Assembly (NCBI RefSeq): GCF_032164335.1
Contig: NZ_CP134152.1
Location: 4,402,001 to 4,466,000, forward strand
Direction of reading: 5' to 3'
Length of the DNA stretch: 64,000 bases
Origin: Winslowiella toletana
Lineage (GTDB): Bacteria > Pseudomonadota > Gammaproteobacteria > Enterobacterales > Enterobacteriaceae
Position 1 is the first letter of the stretch, and the number at the start of each line of letters is the position of its first letter. A program made the position numbers and the translations under genes. The notes under the pieces were generated by a model, which did not search any database, had not been told where the DNA came from, and worked only from the letters and a program-made list of their open reading frames with translations. Positions 21,470-33,013 of the stretch are shown piece after piece.

Positions 21470-22522
21470 GTGAGCAAAAATAAACTGTCCAAAGGTCAAC
21501 AACGTCGCGTCAGCGCCAACCACGATCGCCGCCTGAAACAGCGTGAAGGCAAACCTGAGCCTGACGACAGCCTGTTTGGTGAAGCGCGCGATGGTATTGT
21601 GATCAGTCGTTTTGGCATGCACGCCGACGTCGAGGATGCTGATGGAACGGTGCATCGCTGCAACATTCGTCGCACTATTCGCTCGCTGGTCACCGGCGAT
21701 CGCGTTGTCTGGCGTCCGGGTCAGGAAGGCGGCGCAACGGTAAAAGGCATTGTTGAAGCGGTGCATGAACGCACCTCGGTACTGACACGTCCGGATTTCT
21801 ATGACGGCGTTAAACCGATTGCCGCTAATATCAATCAAATCGTCATCGTCTCGGCGATTTTGCCCGAGCTTTCACTGAATATCATCGACCGCTACCTGGT
21901 TGCCAGCGAAACGCTGGATGTCGAACCACTGCTGGTGCTGAATAAAACCGATCTGCTGGATGACAAAGGCCGTGCCTTTGTGGATGAGCAGATGGATATT
22001 TATCGCCATATTGGCTACCGCGTATTGATGGTTTCCAGCCATGAAAAACAGGGCCTGAAAGAGCTGGAAGAGGCACTGACTGGCCGCATCAGCATCTTTG
22101 CCGGACAGTCCGGCGTCGGTAAATCCAGCCTGCTGAACGCTCTGCTCGGCCTCGATCTGGGTCGCGATGAGATTCTGACTAACGACGTTTCTGATGTTTC
22201 CGGCCTCGGTCAGCACACCACTACCGCCGCCCGTCTTTATCACTTCCCTCACGGCGGGGATGTGATTGACTCACCTGGGGTACGTGAATTTGGTCTCTGG
22301 CACCTCGAACCGGAACAAATCACCCGTGGATTTGTCGAATTCCGTGAGTTTCTTGGTGATTGTAAATTCCGCGACTGCAAACACGATACCGATCCAGGCT
22401 GCGCCATTCGCGAAGCGGTGGATAACGGCACCATCAATGAGTCGCGCTTCTTTAACTACCACCGCATTCTCGAAAGCATGTCACAGGTAAAGACACGTAA
22501 AAACTTCGCCAGTGATGACTAA
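21470..22522 (+). CDS. rsgA: Small ribosomal subunit biogenesis GTPase RsgA
   Basis: Circularly permuted GTPase that acts late in 30S maturation. It is 350 residues, the E. coli length, with a GTG start after a GAGGTAGA site. Order: basic N-terminal tail ([20 protein letters not shown]), OB-fold (about 35-105), then the permuted G domain with G4 LNKTDLL near 162, G1 [16 protein letters not shown] near 220-235, and G3 [10 protein letters not shown] near 262-271. The C-terminal zinc domain shows the Cys/His set in [18 protein letters not shown] near 298-315. Confidence 0.97.
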   Translation: MSKNKLSKGQQRRVSANHDRRLKQREGKPEPDDSLFGEARDGIVISRFGMHADVEDADGTVHRCNIRRTIRSLVTGDRVVWRPGQEGGATVKGIVEAVHERTSVLTRPDFYDGVKPIAANINQIVIVSAILPELSLNIIDRYLVASETLDVEPLLVLNKTDLLDDKGRAFVDEQMDIYRHIGYRVLMVSSHEKQGLKELEEALTGRISIFAGQSGVGKSSLLNALLGLDLGRDEILTNDVSDVSGLGQHTTTAARLYHFPHGGDVIDSPGVREFGLWHLEPEQITRGFVEFREFLGDCKFRDCKHDTDPGCAIREAVDNGTINESRFFNYHRILESMSQVKTRKNFASDD

Positions 22523-22631
22523 TCTGTACACCAACAGGCAATGATGTCTGGTACATAGCCTAAAGAAACGGGCGCTGCTACAATTCGCCCCCTTTTTCTC
22601 TCAACGTCGTGTATTAAGCCAGGAGGCTAAC

Positions 22632-23531
22632 GTGTTGGATCGTATTAAACTCGGCCTGAATTATTTGCTGCCAAAGAAGTGGTTAACTGAATTAGCCGGA
22701 TGGGGCGCCAGCAAGCGCGCAGGATGGCTGACCAAAGCAGTTATCGACAGCTTTGTCTGGTTCTATAAGGTCGATATGTCCGAAGCTCAGAAAGCGGATA
22801 CTGCGACCTATCGCACCTTCAATGACTTTTTTGTCCGCCCACTGCGTGACGACGTGCGCCCAATTGATACCGACCCGAATCTGCTGGTGCTGCCTGCCGA
22901 TGGCGCAATCAGCCAGCTCGGTCATATTGATGGCGACAATATTTTCCAGGCCAAAGGGCATAACTACTCGCTGGAAGCGCTGCTGGCCGGTAACTATCAA
23001 ATGGCCGACCAGTTCCGTGACGGCGAGTTTGTGACCACTTACCTTGCGCCTCGTGATTATCACCGCGTACATATGCCGTGTAACGGTATCCTGCGCGAAA
23101 TGATCTATGTACCCGGCGACCTGTTCTCGGTTAACCCGCTGACCGCGCAAAACGTACCGAATCTGTTCGCGCGTAATGAACGCGTCATCTGTTACTTCGA
23201 TACTGAATTTGGCCCAATGGTGCAAATTCTGGTCGGTGCGACCATTGTCGGCAGCATCGAAACCGCCTGGTCAGGCACGGTAACGCCGCCGCGTACCGGC
23301 GTAATTAAACGCTGGACCTGGCCGGGTGCTGAAGAAGAAGGTTCCGTGGTATTGCTGAAGGGCCAGGAAATGGGCCGCTTTAAACTTGGCTCAACGGTAA
23401 TCAACCTGTTTGCGCCAGGCAAAGTAAAACTGGCAGAAAGCCTGACGCCGGAAACCAAAACCCGTCTCGGTCAACCGCTGGCAATTGCCTTGCAGAAAAC
23501 CGATGCCGAAACCGTGTTACATCACCAATAG
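22632..23531 (+). CDS. psd: Phosphatidylserine decarboxylase proenzyme
   Basis: Inner-membrane pyruvoyl enzyme that converts phosphatidylserine to phosphatidylethanolamine. It starts at GTG 22632 after AGGAGGCTAAC. It is 299 residues, shorter than E. coli Psd (322) because the acidic C-terminal extension is reduced. The self-cleavage site LGST is at 252-255; Ser254 becomes the pyruvoyl group, at the same number as in E. coli. The catalytic-triad region is present in [11 protein letters not shown] (Asp90) and [10 protein letters not shown] (His147). The gene lies 11 bp upstream of mscM, as in the E. coli psd-mscM operon. Confidence 0.97.
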   Translation: MLDRIKLGLNYLLPKKWLTELAGWGASKRAGWLTKAVIDSFVWFYKVDMSEAQKADTATYRTFNDFFVRPLRDDVRPIDTDPNLLVLPADGAISQLGHIDGDNIFQAKGHNYSLEALLAGNYQMADQFRDGEFVTTYLAPRDYHRVHMPCNGILREMIYVPGDLFSVNPLTAQNVPNLFARNERVICYFDTEFGPMVQILVGATIVGSIETAWSGTVTPPRTGVIKRWTWPGAEEEGSVVLLKGQEMGRFKLGSTVINLFAPGKVKLAESLTPETKTRLGQPLAIALQKTDAETVLHHQ

Positions 23532-23542
23532 CAGAACCTAAC

Positions 23543-26500
23543 GTGCGCCTGATTCTTACTATTTTACTGGGCTGTTGTTTAAGTTGGCCCGTGTTAGCTG
23601 CCAGTCTTCCCGATGACGGTCTGCTTAAGCAAGAGCTTGAGCAGGCTAAGTCTGGCAAAAATACGCCGAATCAGGCGGAACTGGTTCAGACGCTGGAAAC
23701 CGCGCTGAACTGGCTGAATGAGCGTAAAGCCTCGCTTGAACTGACCGATCAATACCAACAGGTTATCGACGACTTTCCGAAACTGTCCCGCGAACTGCGC
23801 CAGCAAATCACCAGTCTGACTGACAGCACCAAGTCGGTACGCAGCACTATGACCAGCGCTGAACTGGACCAGGAGATCCTGCAAATCAGCAGCCAGCTGC
23901 TGGAAGAGGGTCGTCAGGCTCAGCAGGAGCAGGATCGCGCACGCGAAATCAGTGATTCAATGTCGCAGCTGCCTCAGCAGCAGACCGAAGCACGTCGTGC
24001 ATTGAGTGAAGTTGAGCGCCGGTTGCAGTCACAACCCAGCGCCACCACGCCAATGGCGCAGGCACAAATCTACGTGCGTCAGGCTGAGTCAGCCGCCCAG
24101 AAGGCACGCGTTGACGAGCTGGAGCTGGCGCAGCTGTCGGCGAATAACCGTCAGGAACTGGCGCGCATGCGCGCTGAAGTCCACCAGAAAAAAGCCGCCC
24201 AGTTGGACAACTATCTGCAGGCGTTGCGCAATCAGCTGAACAGCTTGCGTCAGCGTGAAGCTGAGCTGGCACTGGAGCGTACCGAACAGCTGGCGGAAAA
24301 TAGCGGCGATCTGCCGCCGGGCATTACTGAGCAGTTTCGCGTTAACCGCGAGCTGTCTGGCGAGCTGAATCAGCAGGCGCAACGTATGGATTTGGTGGCC
24401 TCACAGCAACGACAAGCCACCAATCAGACCATTCAGGTACGTCAGGCGCTGAGCACCATTCGTGAACAATCTCAGTGGTTGGGTGCCTCCAATCTGTTAG
24501 GCGAAGCCCTGCGCGCCCAGGTCGCTCGTCTGCCAGAAATGCCGAAATCTCAGCAGCTTGACAGTGACATGGGCCAGTTGCGCGTGCAGCGCCTGTATTA
24601 CGAAGATCTGTTAAATCGTCAGCAACAGCTGAGACAGCAGAAGCAGGAGAATGGCGAGGAGCTGACTAATGAACAGAAACGCATTCTTGATGCCCAGCTG
24701 CGTACCCAGCGGGAACTGCTTACCTCGCTGATTTCAGGTTGTGACACCTTAATTCTCGAAGTCACCAAGCTGAAAGTAGCCAACAGCCAGTTACAGGATG
24801 CGCTAACAGAAATTAACGAGGCCGCGCACCGTTACCTGTTCTGGACCGCTGATGTCAGTCCGATTGGCCTGAAATATCCAATCGATGTGGCACACGCGCT
24901 GAACCGTCTGTTATCTCTGGATACTTTAGGCCAGCTCGGCGGCGCATTTGTGATGATGCTTACCAGTCGCGAAACGGTGCTGCCGATTATCGCGGCGCTG
25001 CTGTTAGTCGGCATCAGCATCAGTTCTCGTCGTCACTATCATGCATTCCTCGAACGAGCGACCAGCCGCGTCGGTAAAGTAACGCAGGATCAATTCAGCC
25101 TGACGATGCGTACCGTGTTCTGGTCAATTGTGGTGGCCTTACCCCTGCCGGTATTGTGGGCAGCGCTTGGCTATGGTTTGCAACACGCCTGGCCCTACCC
25201 CATCGCCGTGGCGATTGGCGACGGCGTAACGGCGACGCTGCCGGTGCTGTGGGCATTTATGATCAGTGCCGCTTTTGCCCGGCCACAAGGCCTGTTTGTG
25301 GTGCATTTCCGCTGGCCGAAACAGCGCGTGGCGCGCGCCATGCGCTACTATTCACTGTCGATCGGCTTTATCGTGCCGCTGATCATGCTGTTGATCGCTT
25401 TTGATAATCTGGAAGAGCGACAGTTTTCCGCCACGCTTGGTCGCCTGTGCTTTGTGCTGATTTGCGGTGCATTAAGCCTGGTAACCGTCAGCCTGAAGCG
25501 CGCCGGCCTGCCGTTGTATCTCGATAAAGAGGGGAACGGCGAAAACGTTATTAATAAGATCCTGTGGAATCTGATGATCTGCATTCCGCTGGTCGCCGCG
25601 CTGGCCTCCTGCATTGGCTATCTGGCTACCGCACAAGCGCTGCTGGCCAGGCTGGAAACCTCAGTTGCTATCTGGTTCCTGCTGCTGATTATTTACCATA
25701 TCATCCGCCGATGGATGCTGATTCAGCGTCGCCGCATTGCCTTTGATCGCGCACGTCAACGTCGTGCCGATATGCTGGCGAATCGCGCACGCGGCGAAGA
25801 AGAAGCGCAGCAAACCAGCGACAGTGTCGACCTGGATGAGCCGGTAATCGACCTCGATGCCATCAGTGCCCAGTCACTGCGGCTGGTGCGCTCAATTCTG
25901 ACGCTGATCGCGCTGGTTTCGGTGATTGTGTTGTGGTCTGAGATTCATTCCGCGTTTGGCTTCCTGGAAAACATTAAGCTGTGGGACGCCAGCACCACGG
26001 TACAGGGTGTGGAAAGTATTGAGCCAATTACCCTCGGTTCAATACTCATCGCCATACTGGTATTGATTATTACCACCCAGCTGGTGCGCAATATGCCCGC
26101 GCTGCTGGAACTGGCGCTGTTACAGCATCTTAGCTTAACTCCCGGCACCGGCTATGCGATTACCACCCTGACCAAGTATGTGCTGCTGTTGGTGGGTGGG
26201 CTGGTCGGTTTTTCGATGATTGGTATTGAGTGGTCGAAACTGCAATGGCTGGTTGCCGCACTCGGTGTCGGACTGGGTTTTGGTTTACAGGAGATCTTCG
26301 CCAACTTTATCTCTGGCCTGATCATTCTGTTTGAGAAACCGATCCGTATAGGCGATACCGTGACCATTCGCGATCTTACCGGGAGTATTACCCGCATCAA
26401 TACTCGCGCCACCACCATTACTGACTGGGACCGCAAAGAGATCATTGTGCCGAATAAGGCCTTTATTACCGAACAGTTCGTCAACTGGTCTCTCTCTGAC

Positions 26501-26866
26501 TCCGTTACGCGCGTGGTACTGACTATACCGGCACCGGCCACCGCTAACAGTGAGGAGATCAATACCATCCTGCTGCAGGCCTCAGAGCGCTGTAGCTGGG
26601 TGCTGGATACGCCGCAGCCTGAAGCCTTCCTGGTAGATTTACAACAGGGGATTCAGCTGTTTGAGCTGCGTATTTATGCCGCCGAGATGGGTCATCGCAT
26701 GCCGTTGCGTAATGAGCTGCATCAGCTGATTCTGCACGGTTTCCGTGAGCACGGTATTGAGATGCCGTTCCCGCCATTCCAGGTACGTATGGAAACGCTG
26801 GGGCAAAAAACCCCCGCCAGCAACGGCGCGCCGGCAGCGAGAACCTATAAATCGGGTGGGTTGTAA
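23543..26866 (+). CDS. mscM: Miniconductance mechanosensitive channel MscM (YjeP)
   Basis: MscS-superfamily channel that opens just below lysis pressure on osmotic downshock. It is 1107 residues, the E. coli length, with a GTG start. A signal peptide (about 1-18) precedes a long periplasmic coiled-coil domain rich in Gln, Glu and Arg (about 20-470). Multiple transmembrane helices lie between about 475 and 900, with the pore helix and beta domain near 905-1000 (WLVAALGVGLGFGLQEIFAN then FISGLIILFEKPIRIGDTVT). The C-terminal alpha/beta domain runs to 1107. It is co-transcribed with psd. Confidence 0.96.
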   Translation: MRLILTILLGCCLSWPVLAASLPDDGLLKQELEQAKSGKNTPNQAELVQTLETALNWLNERKASLELTDQYQQVIDDFPKLSRELRQQITSLTDSTKSVRSTMTSAELDQEILQISSQLLEEGRQAQQEQDRAREISDSMSQLPQQQTEARRALSEVERRLQSQPSATTPMAQAQIYVRQAESAAQKARVDELELAQLSANNRQELARMRAEVHQKKAAQLDNYLQALRNQLNSLRQREAELALERTEQLAENSGDLPPGITEQFRVNRELSGELNQQAQRMDLVASQQRQATNQTIQVRQALSTIREQSQWLGASNLLGEALRAQVARLPEMPKSQQLDSDMGQLRVQRLYYEDLLNRQQQLRQQKQENGEELTNEQKRILDAQLRTQRELLTSLISGCDTLILEVTKLKVANSQLQDALTEINEAAHRYLFWTADVSPIGLKYPIDVAHALNRLLSLDTLGQLGGAFVMMLTSRETVLPIIAALLLVGISISSRRHYHAFLERATSRVGKVTQDQFSLTMRTVFWSIVVALPLPVLWAALGYGLQHAWPYPIAVAIGDGVTATLPVLWAFMISAAFARPQGLFVVHFRWPKQRVARAMRYYSLSIGFIVPLIMLLIAFDNLEERQFSATLGRLCFVLICGALSLVTVSLKRAGLPLYLDKEGNGENVINKILWNLMICIPLVAALASCIGYLATAQALLARLETSVAIWFLLLIIYHIIRRWMLIQRRRIAFDRARQRRADMLANRARGEEEAQQTSDSVDLDEPVIDLDAISAQSLRLVRSILTLIALVSVIVLWSEIHSAFGFLENIKLWDASTTVQGVESIEPITLGSILIAILVLIITTQLVRNMPALLELALLQHLSLTPGTGYAITTLTKYVLLLVGGLVGFSMIGIEWSKLQWLVAALGVGLGFGLQEIFANFISGLIILFEKPIRIGDTVTIRDLTGSITRINTRATTITDWDRKEIIVPNKAFITEQFVNWSLSDSVTRVVLTIPAPATANSEEINTILLQASERCSWVLDTPQPEAFLVDLQQGIQLFELRIYAAEMGHRMPLRNELHQLILHGFREHGIEMPFPPFQVRMETLGQKTPASNGAPAARTYKSGGL

Positions 26867-26875
26867 ATCATCGAT

Positions 26876-26897
26876 ACGGGCGGCGCTTGCCGCCCGT
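26876..26897. terminator. bidirectional terminator between mscM and epmA; GC-rich hairpin copy 3
   Basis: Perfect 9-bp stem ACGGGCGGC/GCCGCCCGT with a GCTT loop, between the convergent mscM and epmA genes, followed by TTGATTT on the plus side. It belongs to the dispersed hairpin family also seen at 1644, 20795 and 30744. Confidence 0.7.
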
Positions 26898-26901
26898 TGA
26901 T

Positions 26902-27879
26902 TTAGCAGCGATCGACCGGGAAGGCGATCACATCACTTAAACGCTCGGCTTTTAAGGCCAGCATCACCAGACGATCGACACCCAGCGCCACACCCGAGCT
27001 CTCAGGCATACCCTGTGCCAGCGCATCCAGCAGGTTGGTATCAATCGGCTGTTTTGGCAAGCCGCGTGCCGCGCGACGACGATTATCCTGCTCAAAGCGC
27101 TGACGCTGTTCACGACTATCGGTCAGTTCACGGAAGCCATTCGCCAGCTCAATGCCTTTGTAATAAACCTCAAAACGTTCAGCTACGCGGTGATCCTCAG
27201 TGCTGATCTCGGCCAGTGCCGCCTGCGACGCCGGGAAGTGATAAACAAAAGCGGGTTTATCCTGTCCAATCCTGGGTTCCACTCCCAGCATAAACAGCAG
27301 TTGCAGCAGCGTATCGCGATCTTCTTCCGCATTAGCCAGATCGCCAACGCCAAGTTTAGCCGCCGCTTCACGCAGCTGCGTTTTATCAGCCGACAGCGGA
27401 TCCAGTTCCAGATGGCGGATAAACGCCTGCTGATAAGAGAGGGTCTCTGCGCTGTCACACTCCAGCACCTGCTGCAGCAAATCATCCACTTCGTTCATCA
27501 GACGATACATATCGTAATGCGGGCGATACCACTCCAGCATCGTGAATTCAGGATTGTGGTGACGCCCGGCTTCTTCATTACGGAAACTGCGACCCAGCTG
27601 ATAAATCGGACCGCTACCTGCTGCCAGCAGGCGTTTCATATGGTATTCCGGGCTGGTCATCAGGTAGAGATCCAGCCCTGCGGCTGCCCCCGGGCCGACA
27701 AAGCGCGTCTTAAACGGGAACAGGTGAACATCAGTGACAGTTGCCTGACTCATTGCCGGAGTTTCTACCTCCAGCACGCCACGATCGGCAAAGAAACGTC
27801 GTATTTCAGCTAAAATCGCTGCACGTTTCAACAAATTGGCAATGGGTGCGCTCGGCTGCCAGCTTGCCGTATCGCTCAT
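26902..27879 (-). CDS. epmA: EF-P lysine-34 lysyltransferase EpmA
   Basis: Truncated lysyl-tRNA synthetase paralogue that ligates (R)-beta-lysine to Lys34 of EF-P. The start at 27879 ([20 protein letters not shown]) gives 325 residues, the E. coli length; longer in-frame starts upstream are unlikely. Class II synthetase motifs are visible: motif 2 [20 protein letters not shown] near 100-119 and motif 3 [14 protein letters not shown] near 295-308. No anticodon-binding domain is present, as expected. EpmB and EF-P are encoded 1-3 kb away, so the pathway is complete except for EpmC, which is not in the window. Confidence 0.97.
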   Translation of the reverse strand: MSDTASWQPSAPIANLLKRAAILAEIRRFFADRGVLEVETPAMSQATVTDVHLFPFKTRFVGPGAAAGLDLYLMTSPEYHMKRLLAAGSGPIYQLGRSFRNEEAGRHHNPEFTMLEWYRPHYDMYRLMNEVDDLLQQVLECDSAETLSYQQAFIRHLELDPLSADKTQLREAAAKLGVGDLANAEEDRDTLLQLLFMLGVEPRIGQDKPAFVYHFPASQAALAEISTEDHRVAERFEVYYKGIELANGFRELTDSREQRQRFEQDNRRRAARGLPKQPIDTNLLDALAQGMPESSGVALGVDRLVMLALKAERLSDVIAFPVDRC

Positions 27880-28092
27880 GGTAGTTACTCCGAAGTCAAA
27901 CAGGGGGGTGAAGTCTACCCGTATCGCAGTGAGCAAACAAACTTCTGAGCAAATTCTCATCCAAATAGCCGCAAACCTCAAAATTACTCATTCAGACTTA
28001 TTCGCAGCAACAATCTCAATTTATCGAGTAGTTATCCGCTGCCTGACAAATATCACCTATAATTAAGCGACTCATCTATAAAGGAATAGCTT

Positions 28093-28617
28093 ATGCAACT
28101 GTGGAAAATGCTGGTAGCCGTTACTGGCGCACTGCTTTCTGTCGCCTGTAGTACCACCCCACCCAAAAATGTCACCGTGGTTGAAGGTTTTCAGGCAGAT
28201 CGCTACCTCGGAACCTGGTATGAGATCGCACGTCTCGATCATCCCTTCGAGCGCGGACTCGATCACGTCACTGCAACTTACAGTCAACGCGATGACGGTG
28301 GCCTGAAGGTGGTAAACCGTGGCTTTAACGCCAAAAAGCAGAAATGGCAGGAGAGCGTCGGTAAAGCCTACTTTACCGGTGACAGCCAGCGCGCGGCGCT
28401 GAAAGTATCATTCTTTGGGCCGTTTTACGGCGGCTATAACGTGATTGCGCTGGATGATAACTATCAACATGCGCTGGTGTGTGGGCCTAATCGGGATTAT
28501 CTGTGGATTTTATCGCGTACGCCAACGCTGGATGAGTCAGTGAAACAGCAGCTGGTTGAGAAAGCACGCCAGAACGGTTTCCCGGTCGAGAAGTTAATCT
28601 GGGTAAATCAGAGCTAA
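28093..28617 (+). CDS. blc: Outer-membrane lipoprotein Blc (bacterial lipocalin)
   Basis: Lipid-binding lipocalin anchored in the outer membrane, thought to handle lysophospholipids and expressed in stationary phase. It is 174 residues (177 in E. coli). The lipoprotein signal ends LLSVAC with Cys19; Ser at -3 is a less usual lipobox residue (E. coli has Val). The lipocalin motif YLGTWYEIARLDHPFERGL lies at about 37-55, then KVSFFGPFYGGYNVIALD and HALVCGPNRDYLWILSR. It converges on ecnB. The E. coli neighbour sugE is absent. Confidence 0.95.
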   Translation: MQLWKMLVAVTGALLSVACSTTPPKNVTVVEGFQADRYLGTWYEIARLDHPFERGLDHVTATYSQRDDGGLKVVNRGFNAKKQKWQESVGKAYFTGDSQRAALKVSFFGPFYGGYNVIALDDNYQHALVCGPNRDYLWILSRTPTLDESVKQQLVEKARQNGFPVEKLIWVNQS

Positions 28618-28625
28618 GGAAGGGG

Positions 28626-28651
28626 CCGGTACGGCAGAAAGCCCGTACCGG
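28626..28651. terminator. hairpin between convergent blc and ecnB
   Basis: A 9-bp stem CCGGTACGG/CCGTACCGG (28626-28634 with 28643-28651) lies between the two convergent stop codons. It has no long U-tract on either side; a bidirectional terminator is the simplest reading. Confidence 0.6.
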
Positions 28652-28659
28652 TTAACAGA

Positions 28660-28794
28660 TTACTGAGTGCTCTTCTGGATCGCCTGACCACCCGCTTCAA
28701 CATCTTCACCAACACCACGCGTGGTATTACAGGCAGACAGCAGGGAAGAAAGAATCAGTACGGAAAAAATAGTAGCAATACTCTTCTTAAACAT
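28660..28794 (-). CDS. ecnB: Entericidin B lipoprotein
   Basis: A 44-residue lipoprotein: [20 protein letters not shown] then lipobox LSAC with Cys22, followed by [20 protein letters not shown]. It matches the entericidin B pattern (short signal, Cys, [10 protein letters not shown]). Entericidin B is the bacteriolytic partner of the EcnA/EcnB pair, described as antidote and toxin and induced in stationary phase in enterics. It lies 114 bp downstream of ecnA. Confidence 0.93.
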   Translation of the reverse strand: MFKKSIATIFSVLILSSLLSACNTTRGVGEDVEAGGQAIQKSTQ

Positions 28795-28908
28795 AGCAAT
28801 TTCCTTTTAACAGAAGTTATTAGTACAGCGCTATAAGCATAGGCGGTGAATCGACACTCTGCTTATTGCACGCGGGTTAAAAGGAAATATTTTCAGAAGA
28901 AAAGAGAA

Positions 28909-29040
28909 TCAGCTCGCAGCGCGAGAAATGGCCCCGCCAAGATGGCGTACATCTTCGCCAAAACCATGGAAAGTATTACAGGCGCTGAGGGCACCCGTCA
29001 TCAACAACGCGATGGCGACCAATTTAGCAAGCTTAATCAT
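28909..29040 (-). CDS. ecnA: Entericidin A lipoprotein
   Basis: A 43-residue lipoprotein: MIKLAKLVAIALLMTGALSA then Cys21, followed by NTFHGFGEDVRHLGGAISRA. It is the entericidin A partner, located between efp and ecnB as in the E. coli order efp-ecnA-ecnB. The two peptides share the mature core N-T-x-x-G-x-G-E-D-V. Confidence 0.92.
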   Translation of the reverse strand: MIKLAKLVAIALLMTGALSACNTFHGFGEDVRHLGGAISRAAS

Positions 29041-29062
29041 TCGGTTCTCACATTGAGTTGAG

Positions 29063-29083
29063 AGGCGTACCAGAAGTACGCCT
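29063..29083 (-). terminator. hairpin after efp
   Basis: An 8-bp stem AGGCGTAC/GTACGCCT with a CAGAA loop, 9 bp past the efp stop. No U-tract follows, so it may only attenuate or stabilise the efp message ahead of ecnA. Confidence 0.5.
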
Positions 29084-29092
29084 TCGACACAC

Positions 29093-29659
29093 TTATTTTA
29101 CGCGTGACACGTATTCGCCAGAGCGAGTATCAACTTTGATCACTTCGCCGATCTGAACAAACAATGGCACTTTAACGGTTGCGCCAGTAGACAGCTTAGC
29201 TGGCTTGCCGCCGGTACCTGCGGTGTCACCCTTCAGGCCTGGATCGGTATCAACGATCTCCAGTTCAACGAAGTTTGGTGGTAATACCTGGATCGGACGG
29301 CCGTTCCACAGCGTCACGATACATTCTGCATTATCCAGCAGCCATTTCGCTGCATCACCGACTGCTTTCTCTTCAACCTGATGCTGTTCGAAAGTTTCCG
29401 GGTGCATGAAGTGGTAGAACTCACCGTCGTTGTACAGATAGTTCAGGTTAGTATCTACAACGTCTGCGCCTTCAGCGGAGTCGGTAGATTTGAAGGTTTT
29501 CTCAACGCGGCTTCCGGTCAGCAGGCGGCGCATTTTAACGCGTGCGAAGGCCTGGCCTTTACCTGGTTTAACGAACTCGCTGGATTCGATAGCGTAAGGT
29601 TCGCCTTCGAACATGATTTTGAGACCGGGACGGAAATCGTTGCTAGAATAAGTCGCCAT
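29093..29659 (-). CDS. efp: Translation elongation factor P
   Basis: Three-domain beta-barrel factor that rescues ribosomes stalled at polyproline. It is 188 residues. The modified residue is Lys34 in [19 protein letters not shown], the class that is beta-lysylated by EpmA and EpmB. The remaining OB domains are intact, ending [11 protein letters not shown]. It diverges from epmB with a 40-bp gap, as in E. coli. Confidence 0.98.
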   Translation of the reverse strand: MATYSSNDFRPGLKIMFEGEPYAIESSEFVKPGKGQAFARVKMRRLLTGSRVEKTFKSTDSAEGADVVDTNLNYLYNDGEFYHFMHPETFEQHQVEEKAVGDAAKWLLDNAECIVTLWNGRPIQVLPPNFVELEIVDTDPGLKGDTAGTGGKPAKLSTGATVKVPLFVQIGEVIKVDTRSGEYVSRVK

Positions 29660-29699
29660 AAAGGCCCTCTAATATTAATACTGGTACTTAGCCAAAAAA

Positions 29700-30728
29700 A
29701 TGGCACACATTGTAACCCTAAATAGCCCTTCCAGAGAAGATTGGTTGCAGCAACTTGCTGATGTAATCACTGAACCAAATGAATTACTGCAACTTTTAGC
29801 TCTCGATTCGCATCCCGAGCTGGTTGCAGGACGTGACGCGCGCCGACTTTTTGCCCTGCGCGTGCCGCGTGCCTTCGTCTGGAGGATGAAGAAAGGCGAT
29901 CCGCAAGATCCGCTGCTGCTGCAAGTTTTGACCGCTCAGCAGGAATTTGTCGATGCACCAGGTTATAGCACTGACCCGCTCGATGAGCAAAGCAGCGTGG
30001 TGCCTGGTTTACTGCATAAATACAAAAATCGTGCGTTGCTGCTGGTAAAAGGCGGTTGTGCGGTCAACTGTCGCTACTGTTTCCGCCGCCATTTCCCTTA
30101 TCAGGATAACCAGGGCAACAAACGCAACTGGCAAAACGCTCTCGATTATATTCGTCAGCACCCGGAACTGGATGAAATTATTTTTTCCGGTGGCGATCCA
30201 CTGATGGCAAAAGACCATGAGCTGGACTGGCTGATCGGCGAGCTGGAAGCGATTCCGCACCTGAAACGCCTGCGTATTCACAGCCGCCTGCCGGTGGTGA
30301 TTCCGGCGCGTATCACCGAGAGTCTGTGTCAGCGCCTGGCGCAATCGCGTCTTCAGGTACTGCTGGTGACTCATATTAACCACGCGCAGGAAATTGATGA
30401 TGCGCTACGTCACGCTATGCTGATGTTGAAGCGTGCCGGCGTAACGTTGCTCAATCAGAGCGTGCTGCTGCGCGGTATCAATGATAATGCCACCACGCTG
30501 GCGGCGCTGAGCAATGCGCTGTTTGACGCCGGAGTGCTGCCCTATTATCTGCACGTGCTGGATAAAGTGCAGGGCGCCGCGCACTTCTTTGTGCCGGATG
30601 ATAAAGCTCGCGCTATCGTGCGGGAATTGCTGTCGATGGTATCAGGTTATATGGTGCCGAAGCTGGCGCGTGAAATTGGCGGTGAGCCAAGTAAAACGCA
30701 GCTGGATTTGCAGCTGCGCCAGGAATAA
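29700..30728 (+). CDS. epmB: EF-P (R)-beta-lysine synthase EpmB (lysine 2,3-aminomutase family)
   Basis: Radical-SAM, PLP-dependent aminomutase that converts L-alpha-lysine to (R)-beta-lysine for EF-P modification. It is 342 residues, as in E. coli. The radical-SAM cluster motif is in GGCAVNCRYCFRRHFPYQDN (near 118-137; CxxxCxxC with the three Cys). EIIFSGGDPLMAKDHELDW follows, and the PLP lysine region lies near the C-terminus (SGYMVPKLAREIGGEPSKTQ). It diverges from efp. Confidence 0.97.
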   Translation: MAHIVTLNSPSREDWLQQLADVITEPNELLQLLALDSHPELVAGRDARRLFALRVPRAFVWRMKKGDPQDPLLLQVLTAQQEFVDAPGYSTDPLDEQSSVVPGLLHKYKNRALLLVKGGCAVNCRYCFRRHFPYQDNQGNKRNWQNALDYIRQHPELDEIIFSGGDPLMAKDHELDWLIGELEAIPHLKRLRIHSRLPVVIPARITESLCQRLAQSRLQVLLVTHINHAQEIDDALRHAMLMLKRAGVTLLNQSVLLRGINDNATTLAALSNALFDAGVLPYYLHVLDKVQGAAHFFVPDDKARAIVRELLSMVSGYMVPKLAREIGGEPSKTQLDLQLRQE

Positions 30729-30743
30729 TGCCCTTCAGTATCA

Positions 30744-30769
30744 CAGGGGCGGCGAAAACGCCGCTCCTG
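30744..30769. repeat. GC-rich palindromic hairpin, copy 4 of a dispersed family
   Basis: An 11-bp near-perfect stem CAGGGGCGGCG/CGCCGCTCCTG with an AAAA loop lies between convergent epmB and yjeI. An outer TTCAGT (30734-30739) and ACTGAA (30772-30777) pair extends the fold. It probably terminates both genes. Confidence 0.6.
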
Positions 30770-30783
30770 CAACTGAATATCCC

Positions 30784-31131
30784 TTACGGGCATTTATAAA
30801 CCTGGCCGCTCATCTTACTGTCCAGCGGTGCAAAGCTGGACCAGATGTTCTGCGTCGGACTGGTCGCGCCGTAAATCACGTTGCCGCCCATTTCGGCCGC
30901 ACGATTACGCAGATCGTTCGCTGCGCCACGCAGTGAACTCCCCTCGCCGCCGGAACCGTTCAGCCAGTTGCTTTGCGAGCCGGTGACATTGCCCAGCAAC
31001 TGGCATTCAGCTGCCGGTTGTTGATCGGTAAAAGTCACGCGTTGACCGGCTGAGTCCAGTTCTTTCGTGGTGCTACAGCCTGTCAGCAGCATCGCCGCGA
31101 CAGAGAGTCCCAGCAAGACGTTAATCCGCAT
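30784..31131 (-). CDS. yjeI: YjeI, DUF4156 lipoprotein
   Basis: Predicted lipoprotein of 115 residues with no established function. I chose the ATG at 31131 (MRINVLLGLSVAAMLLTGC) because GGGGA lies at proper distance, whereas the ATG at 31143 has no ribosome-binding site. The lipobox is LTGC, followed by STTKELDSAGQRVTF, AAECQLLGNVTGSQSNWL and LRGAANDLRNRAAEMGGNVI, the DUF4156 pattern. It lies between epmB and groEL, as in E. coli. Confidence 0.9.
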   Translation of the reverse strand: MRINVLLGLSVAAMLLTGCSTTKELDSAGQRVTFTDQQPAAECQLLGNVTGSQSNWLNGSGGEGSSLRGAANDLRNRAAEMGGNVIYGATSPTQNIWSSFAPLDSKMSGQVYKCP

Positions 31132-31262
31132 TTTAATCCCCATTTATTATCATCAGAGTCAGGCAGAAGCGTACCAGAAAACCGTGGGTTTTCTTAACCA
31201 TCCGTTGCCACTTAATCTGTTCATTATTAAACACGCGCCACTACTTATACTATTTTCCCCCA

Positions 31263-31300
31263 CAAAAGAAAAACCCCCTGCCATTACTGACAGAGGGTTT
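31263..31300 (-). terminator. groESL terminator
   Basis: A 10-bp stem AAACCCTCTG/CAGGGGGTTT on the minus strand (one G-U pair; 31271-31280 with 31291-31300) is followed by TTCTTTTG. It is a good rho-independent terminator 21 bp past groEL. Confidence 0.85.
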
Positions 31301-31321
31301 CGCTTTACGACCAGAGGGGGA

Positions 31322-32980
<1,659 letters not shown>

Positions 32981-33013
32981 TCAATTGGTTACGTTCAGTG
33001 AGGTACGCGTAAA

